Below, piece after piece: positions 45,501-54,868 of a stretch of 64,000 nucleotides of DNA. The notes below the pieces were generated by a model. It searched no databases. It was not told where the DNA came from and was given only the letters and a program-made list of their open reading frames with translations. The stretch lies in the NCBI RefSeq assembly GCF_900090045.1, contig NC_041778.1:682001-746000 (forward strand), in the 5' to 3' direction. Within the stretch, counting starts at the first letter, position 1. Each line of letters starts with the position of its first letter. Source of the stretch: Plasmodium malariae. Taxonomy: Eukaryota; Apicomplexa; Aconoidasida; Haemosporida; Plasmodiidae. Both the position numbers and the translations under genes were made by a program.

Positions 45501-47651
45501 TTTTTCTTTATATGGAATCAATATACAGAGTGATACATTCTGCACCAGGTTAAGTATATTAACTAGAGTCTTAATTTCTGAGTTGTTATTTAGAAATGGA
45601 TCAACTTGCTTTACCTTTATGCTACATGTAAATAATTTATGCAATTTATGCAATTTTCCAAAATGTAACTCATACGAATTCTCCTTTGAATATGTTGATA
45701 TCTGACTGTACATACCTCTCACTAGGTTAATCATCATGTTCACATGCAGGTTGTTATACTGTATATGTATGATTTTATAGGAATCGTTCAAAAAGGTAAG
45801 AAGCACATTAAAAATATTCCTAAACTTTGTTAACTCATTTAATAATGTTGATATGTTTACATATATAGACACAAAGCTGTTCAAGTCGTTTTGTGAATTC
45901 AAAGTACATCCATTTTGAAAATTTGAAATGTAGTTACTCATGTGAAAGATCATATGGATGAACGCATCCGTTACACACTTTTCTGCATCCTTTGAAAATT
46001 CAAAATTCAATGATATAAAGTTTTCAATTTTTAAAATTTTTATAACATGAATTATATGAGAAAAGTACCACAAATTAAGGTAATCCTTTTCTCCTTTTAC
46101 ACATTTCCCTTTCGCTTCGTTCGGAGTAGTATAGCACGAATTGTCGTTTACTTTATCACTTGTTTGTGGATACTTGCCGTTTGTTTGATGCTCCCTATGT
46201 ATTTCCATTCCGTGTGTGTCCACTTCATCATTATTATTTTGAATTCTGTTTTTTCTTATCTTCTCATTGAGATCTTTTAAAATACAGTACAATATATAGT
46301 AGTTCGTTTTTGTATGTATAAACAGAGATGAAGTCCTTTTCCCCCCCATTTTTTTCTTTTCCACAGTATGGAATACGTTTAAACTGGCTGATAAAAAGGA
46401 CAAAGCTATTATGGGATTTATTTCAAACTGTGTAATGTTCTTTGCTAGAAGAGAAATGTTGTACATAATCTTTTCATTCGTAATATATGTAGGATGGTTG
46501 GACAAAAAAACAATATAGCTGTTTAAGTAAACAAAAGTTTGCTCCTCATTGTAGCATCTATCATATTTTATAAGCTTATTTTGAGCTGCTTTTTTTGGGA
46601 AACTGTCACTATATAAAATGATTCTTTTTTTCTTACTAACAAGATTTGAATCTGCCGAAAATTTGAGTCCATCTTTTTCAAAATAATTTTCTTCCATGGA
46701 TAGGGAATTTCCACCCACTACGTTATTGTTATAATACTGCTCGATTGAATCGTTCCTGTGGTCATATTTGTGCAGTCTAGTATTTTCCTTTGTACTAGCT
46801 ATACTATTTTCCTGATTTCGTACTTTATCTATAGTAGATGCTTTTTCTTTTTCCTCATTTCTGCTCTTACTCAACTGTACATCATTATAATACCTATTTC
46901 TTTTTGCATAATTGTATTTATTAAAATGCGTAAAAAAGGAAAAATAAAAAATATTTGCAATAAGTTCATTTGTTATCTTATTAGGTTTGTTTTTATGAAC
47001 ATATTTCGACAAACTGCTCAACAAATGATGCACATTTTTTAAGTTATACTGTTTTAAGTGTACATTAATATTATAATGGATGTAATCAAAAATGTTCAGA
47101 GTACAATAATCATCATACATATGACTTTTCAAGTTGTTTAAGTAATATTTACGTTTAACTAATATATTATAAAAAGGTAGTAATATATTCTTATTTATGT
47201 ATATATCTTTGTTTTTCCCGTTGTTATTTATAACTGTTAGAATTTCTAGAACTGTATCATGTAGTTTCCTTGATTTATACGTACATAAAAGGTGCTCTAT
47301 CTTCCCTTTCGTTTTATTATCTGCTGTTGGAATGGCTCTTAGTTGGGTCTTATCCCCTTCTCCTCTTTTCGTTTCGATGTTGTAATAATTTCCACTTTGT
47401 ATGTGAACACTGCCAGATGTATATCTGCTTTTACCATTTATATTATAGTGTGCACCTTCATTGTTTTGTTCCTCCCTTTTAACTACACCTTCTATCGCTT
47501 TTCCATTTTGAAGACTATCTAGATTGGAAAAAATGTGAGCGAACCTTTTCAATACCACGATGGGGTAATTTCTATTTGTTTTATTGTGTCTTACTGTATC
47601 ACATATTATTAGGTACCAACCATGGTGTTTTACTGTCCTTAACAACCGCAT
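42537..47651 (-). CDS. Large protein of unknown function
   Basis: I do not recognise this gene. From the first in-frame ATG at 47649-47651 it encodes 1704 residues, ending at TAA 42537-42539. The same frame stays open upstream to at least 47760, so an upstream exon or earlier start is possible. The N-terminus (MRLLRTVKHHGWYLIICDTV) is basic and nearly free of acidic residues, compatible with a mitochondrial presequence. Most of the protein is Asn/Lys/Tyr/Leu-rich and appears helical, with many Leu/Ile-spaced segments such as ALSFLSASLNVFHTV and LNDLSNIF-like stretches. That recalls organellar helical-repeat RNA-binding proteins, but I cannot identify a RAP domain or repeat register. A Ser/Asn/Cys/Ile tandem repeat lies at 44210-44400. 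The neighbours are the phosphatase (convergent) and KRR1 (divergent). Confidence 0.82.
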   Translation of the reverse strand: MRLLRTVKHHGWYLIICDTVRHNKTNRNYPIVVLKRFAHIFSNLDSLQNGKAIEGVVKREEQNNEGAHYNINGKSRYTSGSVHIQSGNYYNIETKRGEGDKTQLRAIPTADNKTKGKIEHLLCTYKSRKLHDTVLEILTVINNNGKNKDIYINKNILLPFYNILVKRKYYLNNLKSHMYDDYCTLNIFDYIHYNINVHLKQYNLKNVHHLLSSLSKYVHKNKPNKITNELIANIFYFSFFTHFNKYNYAKRNRYYNDVQLSKSRNEEKEKASTIDKVRNQENSIASTKENTRLHKYDHRNDSIEQYYNNNVVGGNSLSMEENYFEKDGLKFSADSNLVSKKKRIILYSDSFPKKAAQNKLIKYDRCYNEEQTFVYLNSYIVFLSNHPTYITNEKIMYNISLLAKNITQFEINPIIALSFLSASLNVFHTVEKKKMGGKRTSSLFIHTKTNYYILYCILKDLNEKIRKNRIQNNNDEVDTHGMEIHREHQTNGKYPQTSDKVNDNSCYTTPNEAKGKCVKGEKDYLNLWYFSHIIHVIKILKIENFISLNFEFSKDAEKCVTDAFIHMIFHMSNYISNFQNGCTLNSQNDLNSFVSIYVNISTLLNELTKFRNIFNVLLTFLNDSYKIIHIQYNNLHVNMMINLVRGMYSQISTYSKENSYELHFGKLHKLHKLFTCSIKVKQVDPFLNNNSEIKTLVNILNLVQNVSLCILIPYKEKEDVELSKLITMLHYLHKINKIFLSFNENSVLDIPITKYLKHIERKFCIPKKGYKNLAHYHILLFLNLHLYYYNCRGINLSLLKNCFAYLEEKDSHLFINETEVIMFLNFFSKLMQIKENVKRKNYIFSLFKLDHFKNTQIGGKGKKVLSNMHQLVVHSNRVEDDNIFHSMRQYVEHSTLSDIMNIFVKKYLNRIIHILFFQNWVQLKKNLVLEYNTSFLNTQPKIKNTKLEFPSTVCSSNMNSMNMPFFPLMKYSLNVYFMTYESVYSNYPYNEAVKGGVLLNLLNNMIKYKRNKLNGENFFFIISCLLKAKMFRHEVYYMYYKLLSTNLQQWEMPYVFYIMRRIFEETADTDVMNSKGVGIHGGNSSSNSSSICSGNSSSICSSNSSSICSSNSSSICSSNSSSICSGNSSSICSSNSSSICSSINSSNASVDGDVHRNNAPNDDVLSDPRGRLHRMGINSLIVRAIVELSSKIILNDKNYINNFNFFKEVLHVYFEKYEKLSLTYKRFNYFVLSYLNNFTKCNKKECEKNLIENKLVMLINNAASFLYTINKYSNKTKKNEKTDVKEKERNILHVHNTKKKDEKPKYADNVYDLKKEHAHYLMECIRHTKSELPPIISASSSHMDHINCTFKRSNTETNDEHRVQKNGAELMKNVQLHKSDDTYSGNCSSSYSGTHRSNERGSYDEEHLKNKLTKLLQKLLCILYINKMKNKMQHEIELTSRNIIDILISLKNCKLRYVNIIQVLSKKYIENIFTQKSSVKTEYQLKFFNTIIFLDYFKEANNYFEEYILNKTDESYNDKLHHQGKPFKRLKPHILYSHFLKMPIMEVIYASNISTYLLNFVSFLDYVDIESQKRVCSKVKTLIQILLKMHCTYDQHHNPHNHHSLANKLVKRNIFILFTLLNFAGPSFDISSLHFESLNIFYNNFILNYFPQHTNMIQSSSTHQNVFEFLTNFLEKYSHRYEVHNEKHVHLFNVDIVLVILRKL
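44210..44400. repeat. 24-bp coding repeat encoding SSICSSNS
   Basis: About eight copies of a 24-bp unit, GCTGCTACAAATGCTACTGC plus TATT on the plus strand, read on the minus strand as SNSSSICS. G/S and C/S variation is seen between units. It is GC-richer than the rest of the gene. Spurious NATAIAAT and LLLLLQML ORFs on the plus strand come from it. Confidence 0.93.
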
Positions 47652-47681
47652 AAAATCTGTGTGTTGTATATCTCTTAACAC

Positions 47682-48160
47682 GCAAGGAGAGGTGTGATGG
47701 ATGCCTTTCTGGGGTACTATATTTTGGTATGAAGAAGCTTGCCCAGCTGTTCGGCAGAGAATATATATGTAAGTATATGTATGTTTATGTATTTGTATGT
47801 ATGTAATTGTATGTTTATGTATTTGTATGTATGTAATTGTATGTTTATGTATTTGTATGTATGTAATTGTATGTTTATGTATATGTATATATATTTATAT
47901 ATGTACAGATATGTAGTACTCCATGTGCTTATACGCTTTTGCTATACTTCGAAGAATGTTTTACCACGTTGTACTAATTCGCGAATTCGTGCATTTTTTG
48001 AAAAAAAAAAAGGATTCACAACCATAATACAGTTTCGCCACCTTGAAGTATAGAATTATCTTTTTTTCTTTTTTCTCTTTTTTCTTTTTTCTCTTTTTTC
48101 TTTTTTAAAATTATTCTTTGTGCATATATAATTTCACCATATATATGCATTGAAGAATAA

Positions 48161-48191
<31 letters not shown>

Positions 48192-48872
48192 AGCGAAAGC
48201 AAATTAAAGAAGTACATATATTCAAAAATGAAAAAATACAAATTATTTTGTTGACAAATTTGTGAGAAAAGATTAAAATATTTAAAAATTTTCTTTTCGC
48301 AGGAGGTTAAAAATTAAAAAAAAAAAAAAATAAAAAATCCCCATGTAATCTATTAAATAAAAAAAAATGAGAGGGATTAACTTTCTAACATTTGTGGGAT
48401 CATAAATTAGTTGTGTTATTAAGCTAGTAAATAAATACAAAAAAAGAGAAGAAAACAAATACGTATATAGCTATAAGTACAAGTATGATTATTTATGTAT
48501 ATATATAGTTATATGTAGTCATACGTACATATATTTACTTATAATGTAATAAGTACATTCTCATATGCGTATGAGAGCCCCAAGTTTAGTGAGGATAAAT
48601 CAAACATGAAATAGAAGTTACATTCACAAATAGAGTAGCATAAATAAACAGTATATGTAAGAAAGAGGATGTAAGCGCTCTAATTGATATCTGGTGTGAA
48701 GGGAGCGAAAAACGGATATTCTCCCCCCCCCCTTCACAAAAAAGAATAATAATAATAAATAAAATAAAAAAAAATAAAAAAAAATAAAAAGAATAATAAT
48801 AATAATAAATAAAATAAAAAAAATAGCAATCATATTTTCCCTATTGGAGCAATTGATTCGCCTTTTTTCACG
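47682..48872. other. Divergent promoter region, unknown gene / KRR1
   Basis: About 1.2 kb. It holds a 30-bp repeat at 47770-47885, a TTTTTTCTC pyrimidine repeat at 48060-48105, poly(T)/poly(A) runs at 48160-48192, poly(A) at 48317-48330, TA-rich tracts near 48495-48535, an eleven-C run at 48722-48732 and AATAATAA/AAAATAAA repeats at 48745-48825, just upstream of the KRR1 start. No additional gene supported. Confidence 0.6.
47770..47885. repeat. 30-bp tandem repeat ATGTAATTGTATGTTTATGT...
   Basis: About three and a half copies of a 30-bp unit (ATGTAATTGTATGTTTATGT plus ATTTGTATGT) upstream of the large minus-strand gene. The period is a multiple of three, so a CNCMFMYLYV-type ORF appears. Confidence 0.92.
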
Positions 48873-49829
48873 ATGGAGGGTACCCTTTCCGAAGGAGAAG
48901 AAAACAAACAAAGCAACAAAAACAGAAAGTATAGAAAGGAAAAGCCATGGGATAATGAAAATATTGATCACTGGAAAGTGGATAAGTTCATTAGAGAAGA
49001 TAATAAACATCATTTTTTAGAGGAGTCAAGTTTTAAGGTATTATTTCCCAAATATCGAGAAAAATACTTACAACAATTTAGCACAGATATAAAAAGTACA
49101 TTAAATAAGCATTTCATAAAATTCGAAATAAACTTAGTGGAAGGATATATGTGTGTTAGAACAACAAAAAAAACATATGATCCATATATTATTATTAAAG
49201 CAAGAGATATGGTTTCTCTTTTATCTAGGAGTGTTCCATTTAATCAAGCAAAAAGAGTTTTAGAAGATGAAACATTTTGTGATATTATAAAAATTAATGG
49301 TTATATAAGAAATAAAAATAAATTTATTAAAAGAAGACAGAGACTGTTAGGCAGTAATGGGACTACACTAAAAGCGTTAGAGATTTTAACCAATTGTTAT
49401 ATTTGTGTTCATGGTAAAACAGTTAGTCTCATAGGGTATTTCAAATCGCTAAAAATTGTTCGAAGGATTGTTATCGATTGTATGAAAAACATACATCCAG
49501 TTTATCATATCAAAGAATTAATAGCAAAAAGAGAATTAGAAAAAAATAATCATTTTAAAAATGAAAATTGGGAAAAATTTCTTCCAAATTTTAAAAAAAG
49601 AAATGTACAAAGGAAAAAAATTAAACAAAAATTAGACAAAAAAAATGGTAAAAGGAAGTCAGTTTTCCCACCTGATCAACTGCCCAGAAAAATAGACATC
49701 CAAATGGAAACTGGTGAATATTTCCTCAATCAGGAGAAGTGGAAAAAAGAGAAAAGGGAAAAAAAGAGTAAAAAGGAAATAACGGATATAATGGATAAAA
49801 CAAAGCAAGGCTCAAAGGCTTCTAGTTGA
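48873..49829 (+). CDS. KRR1: KRR1 small-subunit processome component
   Basis: Complete single-exon gene of 318 residues, ATG 48873 to TGA 49827-49829. After a short charged leader the family pattern begins: WDNENIDHWKVDKFIRED, then SSFKVLFPKYREKYLQ, an N-terminal KH-like region with YDPYIIIKARDMVSLLSRSV, and the second KH region with RRQRLLGSNGTTLKALEILT followed by KIVRRIVIDCMKNIHPVYHI. The C-terminus is Lys-rich. KRR1 binds pre-rRNA in the nucleolar SSU processome and is needed for 18S rRNA processing and 40S assembly. Yeast Krr1 is 316 aa, so length agrees. In many KRR1 proteins the GXXG loop of the second KH region is degenerate; here it reads GSNG. Confidence 0.96.
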   Translation: MEGTLSEGEENKQSNKNRKYRKEKPWDNENIDHWKVDKFIREDNKHHFLEESSFKVLFPKYREKYLQQFSTDIKSTLNKHFIKFEINLVEGYMCVRTTKKTYDPYIIIKARDMVSLLSRSVPFNQAKRVLEDETFCDIIKINGYIRNKNKFIKRRQRLLGSNGTTLKALEILTNCYICVHGKTVSLIGYFKSLKIVRRIVIDCMKNIHPVYHIKELIAKRELEKNNHFKNENWEKFLPNFKKRNVQRKKIKQKLDKKNGKRKSVFPPDQLPRKIDIQMETGEYFLNQEKWKKEKREKKSKKEITDIMDKTKQGSKASS

Positions 49830-50529
49830 GGAAGAGCAAAAACAAAAAAAAAAAAAAAAAAAAAAAAAAGGAACGACTGTAACACCATGCTACCATGGTT
49901 TACCTTTTTCATAGAAGGAAAAACACAATTTCGAATAATATATATTTTGTTGTTAATTTTTTTTTTTTTTTTTTTTAAATGTATGTATATGTGGAAATAT
50001 ATGAGAAGCGTGAATAACGAAACAAAACAAAACGGGATGAATTTGACAAAAGTGGTGAAGCCATGGAACATCCTATCTATATATAGGTTGAAAACAAGAA
50101 GAGATAAGGCGTAAACGCATTCAAATAACCAAGATTGCGTAAACGTAAATACATACAAGCATGCATTTATATGAACAACATGGAGAAATATTTGGGAGAA
50201 AAAAGTACGTGTAGTTAATGGACTATCTTTGAGGCTACACCTGTTTCAAGCAGCGCCACGTGTTTATACAAGATATGGGGATATGCATAGAAACCTGACG
50301 TAACCTACTTCCATGCTCCCCCGGTTAAATGGTATAACCGGGTTGAATGCATTATATTTGCAGATTATGCCCACATTATTTTTTTTACATTTTGCAAAGT
50401 GAACAAATGGGTTTACTCCTTTACTACGAGACTTCCGCGTGGTTATCACATTTGCTTGTCCACATTGCACTTATTTTTATTTTTATTTTTTTTTATTTTT
50501 TGGTATATCACTACCCTGCTGTGGATGAG
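49830..50529. other. Convergent intergenic region, KRR1 / C2CD5-like
   Basis: About 700 bp. It contains poly(A) at 49843-49869, poly(T) at 49959-49976, and from 50190 to 50450 a GC-richer unique segment that includes a perfect 8-bp stem hairpin at 50320-50342. No protein gene supported. Confidence 0.6.
50320..50342. other. Perfect 8-bp inverted repeat (hairpin)
   Basis: CCCGGTTA at 50320-50327 and TAACCGGG at 50335-50342 are exact reverse complements around a 7-base loop (AATGGTA). The stem is GC-rich for this genome. It lies about 190 bp beyond the stop of the C2CD5-like gene in the direction of that gene's transcription, so it may be in its 3' UTR or in a separate RNA. Function unknown. 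Confidence 0.6.
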
Positions 50530-53500
50530 TCATATCTTTGCTACATCACCACAAATGCTGATGAGTGCGTATCCGTGGGACTTTTCTTCTCGAAGGAACA
50601 AATTTGTAATTTTGAAAGACGAGAGCATGTTTGCTCCAATGGCCTTTATATGGGACTTAGCTATAAACAGTATATCTGATATTAAGCTTTGATAAAAAAA
50701 ATCGAAATTTTTTAAATTAATATTTTCCTTTACAATATGAAGAGATATAACACCGAAATATTTCTTTACTATAACGTTTGGAAGTACATTCAAGGGAGTT
50801 ATAATTGTAGACGAGAATTTCTGTTCAATGAGTGTTTCGAATATATGTTTTTTATTTTCCATGATATAACTTTTTAACTCATTAAATAAAAATAAGCTAT
50901 CACATAAGTTGTACACATCGAAGGGCTGGCTTGTTACTTTTTCTTCCTTTTTTAGTAATAAGCTAAATTTATTCAATTTGTTCAAATTGTTCAATTTAAT
51001 TGTTCTTTTTTCCCTTTCTTTTTGCATAGTGTTTTTTGAATAGCCATTATTTGGAATGCTTTTTTTCTTCCTCTTGGTAAATACATTTTTCATTTTATCG
51101 GTAAAATTGAAAAGCCTAAGCTTAAAAAATTTGAAAAAGAAAAATTTCCAAAGACTGCTTTTATTTTTTACACGACTCCTACGCGTTTTAATAAAACATA
51201 ATTGAGCAGACTCAATGTTTGATGATTTTTTTTTGAAATTAATTTTGTCTACATCTAACGGACATAAATTGCAAGAATTTAAAATTAGCTGTGATTTTTC
51301 CATATAATAATTTTCCAAATGATTAAAAAAATGTTTTAATAAATTTTCTTGCATCGATTTGTCCATATTTTGTAACTCTAAATTTATTGCGTTATTATTT
51401 TTTACCTTTATTAAATGACCAGTTAGCATAATTTCTAATATATCAAATGATATAAAGGAAAAATGTAGTTTTATACTACATATACAGCATGGATATAAAT
51501 TATGAACAAAAACATAAAATATAAATATATTATACATATCGTTGAAGGCTTTATTAATTTTTTCATACACTACATCCACTTGATCATTGTTTTCACAAAA
51601 TAAATTTATCCTTTTGATTAAATATATATAACTCTTAGACAAATTATTTAAATAAGTATTCTTGCTTTTATATTTGATTTTTTTTTCCTTTTTCTTTTTC
51701 CTCTTCTCTTCCTCATTCATTTCTTTTTTTCTTCCTATATTTCTTTTACACGTATTATCATTTTCACTCGCGTCTTGTATCAGTTTGTTGTTATCGTAGA
51801 TAAGGGAACTACCTTCGTTTGACATATCCTCCTTTTTTGCCATATCCCGTTTTTTCTCCATTTCACTGCCGTGATCTGCACCAGAATTTTCTTTCCCATT
51901 TTGGTTCCAACTTGCATTTCCGTTAATAATATTACAATATGGTGAAGATTTTATAACATCCGTATCATCCATTTCCTCATTTGTTTTAACCAGTTTAGTA
52001 ACTCTCTCATCTGATAAGTGTTCACTGATTGATAGTATGTTCATACAATTTTCATTTGGGTCTTTAATATCTTTTTGTTCATAAAAAGTTTCAAACCTTA
52101 TACTAGGCATAATGTCTAATGTGCAGATATAGAAAAAATACTTGGTGTAACTATTCAAATCTTCTTTTCTAATATCACAATCATATGTAAAACTGCGTTC
52201 ACTTCTGTCATGAATAAATGAATGGTTAAATTTTCCTAACTGTTTATCAAAAAAATTAGAGCTAATGCTTTTTTCTTCATTCGATTTGCTCATACTGATA
52301 CACTTTTCGAAATTTTGCAAGTATCTTTTATAGTTTTTCATCCTAATATTGCTTCCACAATCTTGACTTTCCTCTTCCGAATCTTCCAAATGATTATGCG
52401 CACTGGCTATATTTCTCCTTGCGCCTTCTCTATTCCTGTCATTGGAGGTATCTGTGAGGTGTTCACTAATGCAGTTTGCACTTTTACCGTCTACATTTTC
52501 GTTTTCTATAATTTCACTTCCCAACTTTTCACCTCCCACTTTTTCGCTCCCTACCTTCTTGTTGCCTACCCTTTTGCAGTTATCACTCAACTGGCAGTTC
52601 GATTCACCGTTCATGGGCATCTTACCATTTGCAGTTCTCGTTTGCCCATTATTTATAAGGTCATTGTTTGTTTTACTTTTGCTGCAATTATTGTGAACGC
52701 AAATGGTAGTGCCTTTCATATTTGCAATTTCGTTAGGTTTAATTCCTAGACTACTATTTCCTATTTGATTATGTCCTTTGTTTTGTTGTTCTAACTGCTG
52801 TTGATATGCATTATCTTTGTTTGTAACTCCATTATCATATCTTTTATTTACAAGGTAATTCTTTACGTCAAGGTTAAAAATATAATTATATAAAGCAATA
52901 CTATCTTCATATATATTTAACAGTGTTATATTATCTAGATGATCCTCCACTTCGTATATATATCCTTTATTTTTTATCTTCTTAGCTTTTCTTTTTTCTT
53001 TTTTCTTTTTAATTCTTTTCCTTTCTTTAATACCTAACTTAGAGTACTCAACAAGGTTGTTGTTATGTCCACCACCTTTGTTTTTGTAATAGTTCATACT
53101 TTTTAAATTATTACTATCAGCATATTCTCCATTTAGTAGTTCTTCTTCTTTAAGATAAATTTCTTTAAGTCTAAAGTAGTTATTGTTTTTTATTTTATTC
53201 ATACAATTTCTATCAGTAGTTTTTATATTATCATCAACTGAGTATATTTCTTCACAATAGTTGTAAGACTCTTCACCCTTACTATGAACACTATCATTTA
53301 ATAGTTTACTTTTGTACGTCTTATCATCATCCATTCTGTTATAGTTCTTATCATATATAATATCACCTCTAACAAATATAGGTGATATTAAACTTTTATT
53401 TTTGCTAAAAAAAGATCTATAATTTATGTTGTCATATATAATTTTTAACTCTAGAGCACTAATATATTTATTTCTTATATAAAAATTATCCTTATAATTT

Positions 53501-54427
53501 GATTTTATTAAAAACTTATTTTCAGAATATATTCCGTATGAACACATCCCAGTACCATAGCAATAACCAAATAGATAATTCTGATTAAAACACAATTTTA
53601 AATTGTAATCAAAGATGCTGTTAAACCCGCTTACTAACAATTTGCATATTATCTGCTTGTGCAGGTTCAGTTCGAGGAAGGGAAGTATTTCGCTGATCTG
53701 TGCAAGAGAAAGAGATAGATATGGGTAAGAGGCATATGGTGAGTGTGTGTGCAAAGAAGGAGGGAGGGGGAACAAACTAATGAACCAACCTCCAGCAAAA
53801 GGAGCGTTCCTATTGTTGTCCATGTGTGCACGACGTACGTGCATAATTGCGCACAAGGGTATGAATAACGCACATTTTTACGAAGCACACAATGGAAGCA
53901 CGCACAGTGGCTGTCTTTATAGTACTTTTTTTCTTATATAAAGCGTATCAAATGCATTTTTTTTGCAGCTCTTTCCTGTGCCCACTCTCAGTCACCTTGT
54001 GTCTAGCACTTTCGACGTTCATCTGTTTATATGCATTCAATCGTTCAATAATTCATTTGTTAGTAATTTGTGCATTTCTTTATTATCTGTCTACTTATCT
54101 AGAACTTATTTTATTTTATTATTTTTTTTTTTTTTTTTCCTTACTTCCGAGGCCAGGTGTTCACCGTGGTACTTCTTCAAGGGGTAAACAACAAAAGCCG
54201 AGATTAAAAAGCCGCTTCGAAAAAAAGAAAAAATAAAATGATATAATCATTGTTTGTACACAGATCCACATATGCACAAGTTAGTAAAAGCAAAGTTTAC
54301 TTTCCAATGACAGCCAAATTCTGGGGGACGTTAGAGGAGGAGATAAAAATTTTAGGCACTGTTGCTTCGTTACACACCCTGGGGAACAAATGTTTTTAAG
54401 CATACACAAATTTGTAAGTGTTTTCGC

Positions 54428-54463
<36 letters not shown>

Positions 54464-54835
54464 ACGTATGAGTATGTACCCCTATACAATGCTTGTGCGC
54501 GTGTTTGCGAGTTGTCCACTCACCTGCAGATGACCTTGTTGTTTTCAATCTCATCTGAGGAGTAGTGCAAATAAACACAGTTCACATTTTTAGTCGAATT
54601 AATAGAATTCCCCCTTAATGTATGATGTTTGTTTTTTTCATTATTTGCAAAAGAAATAATTTTATCATCATGAAAAAAGGAGGGTAATATATTTATGGCT
54701 GTCCCATAGCAAAACAGTACAATCACGTCATTGAAAATGTACGAGTCTTCTTTGTATCCTGCAAAAGGGAGTTGTATTGATAATTATAATCTTTACAAGT
54801 ATAGCGGCATGTATATGTGCATGTATACATGTATG

Positions 54836-54868
<33 letters not shown>

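Noticed and set aside
53697..53856. N-terminal extension of the last C2CD5-like exon (MCAIMHVRRAHM...)
   Set aside because: The frame upstream of 53697 is intron: a CAG acceptor precedes ISEILPF, which is where family similarity begins.
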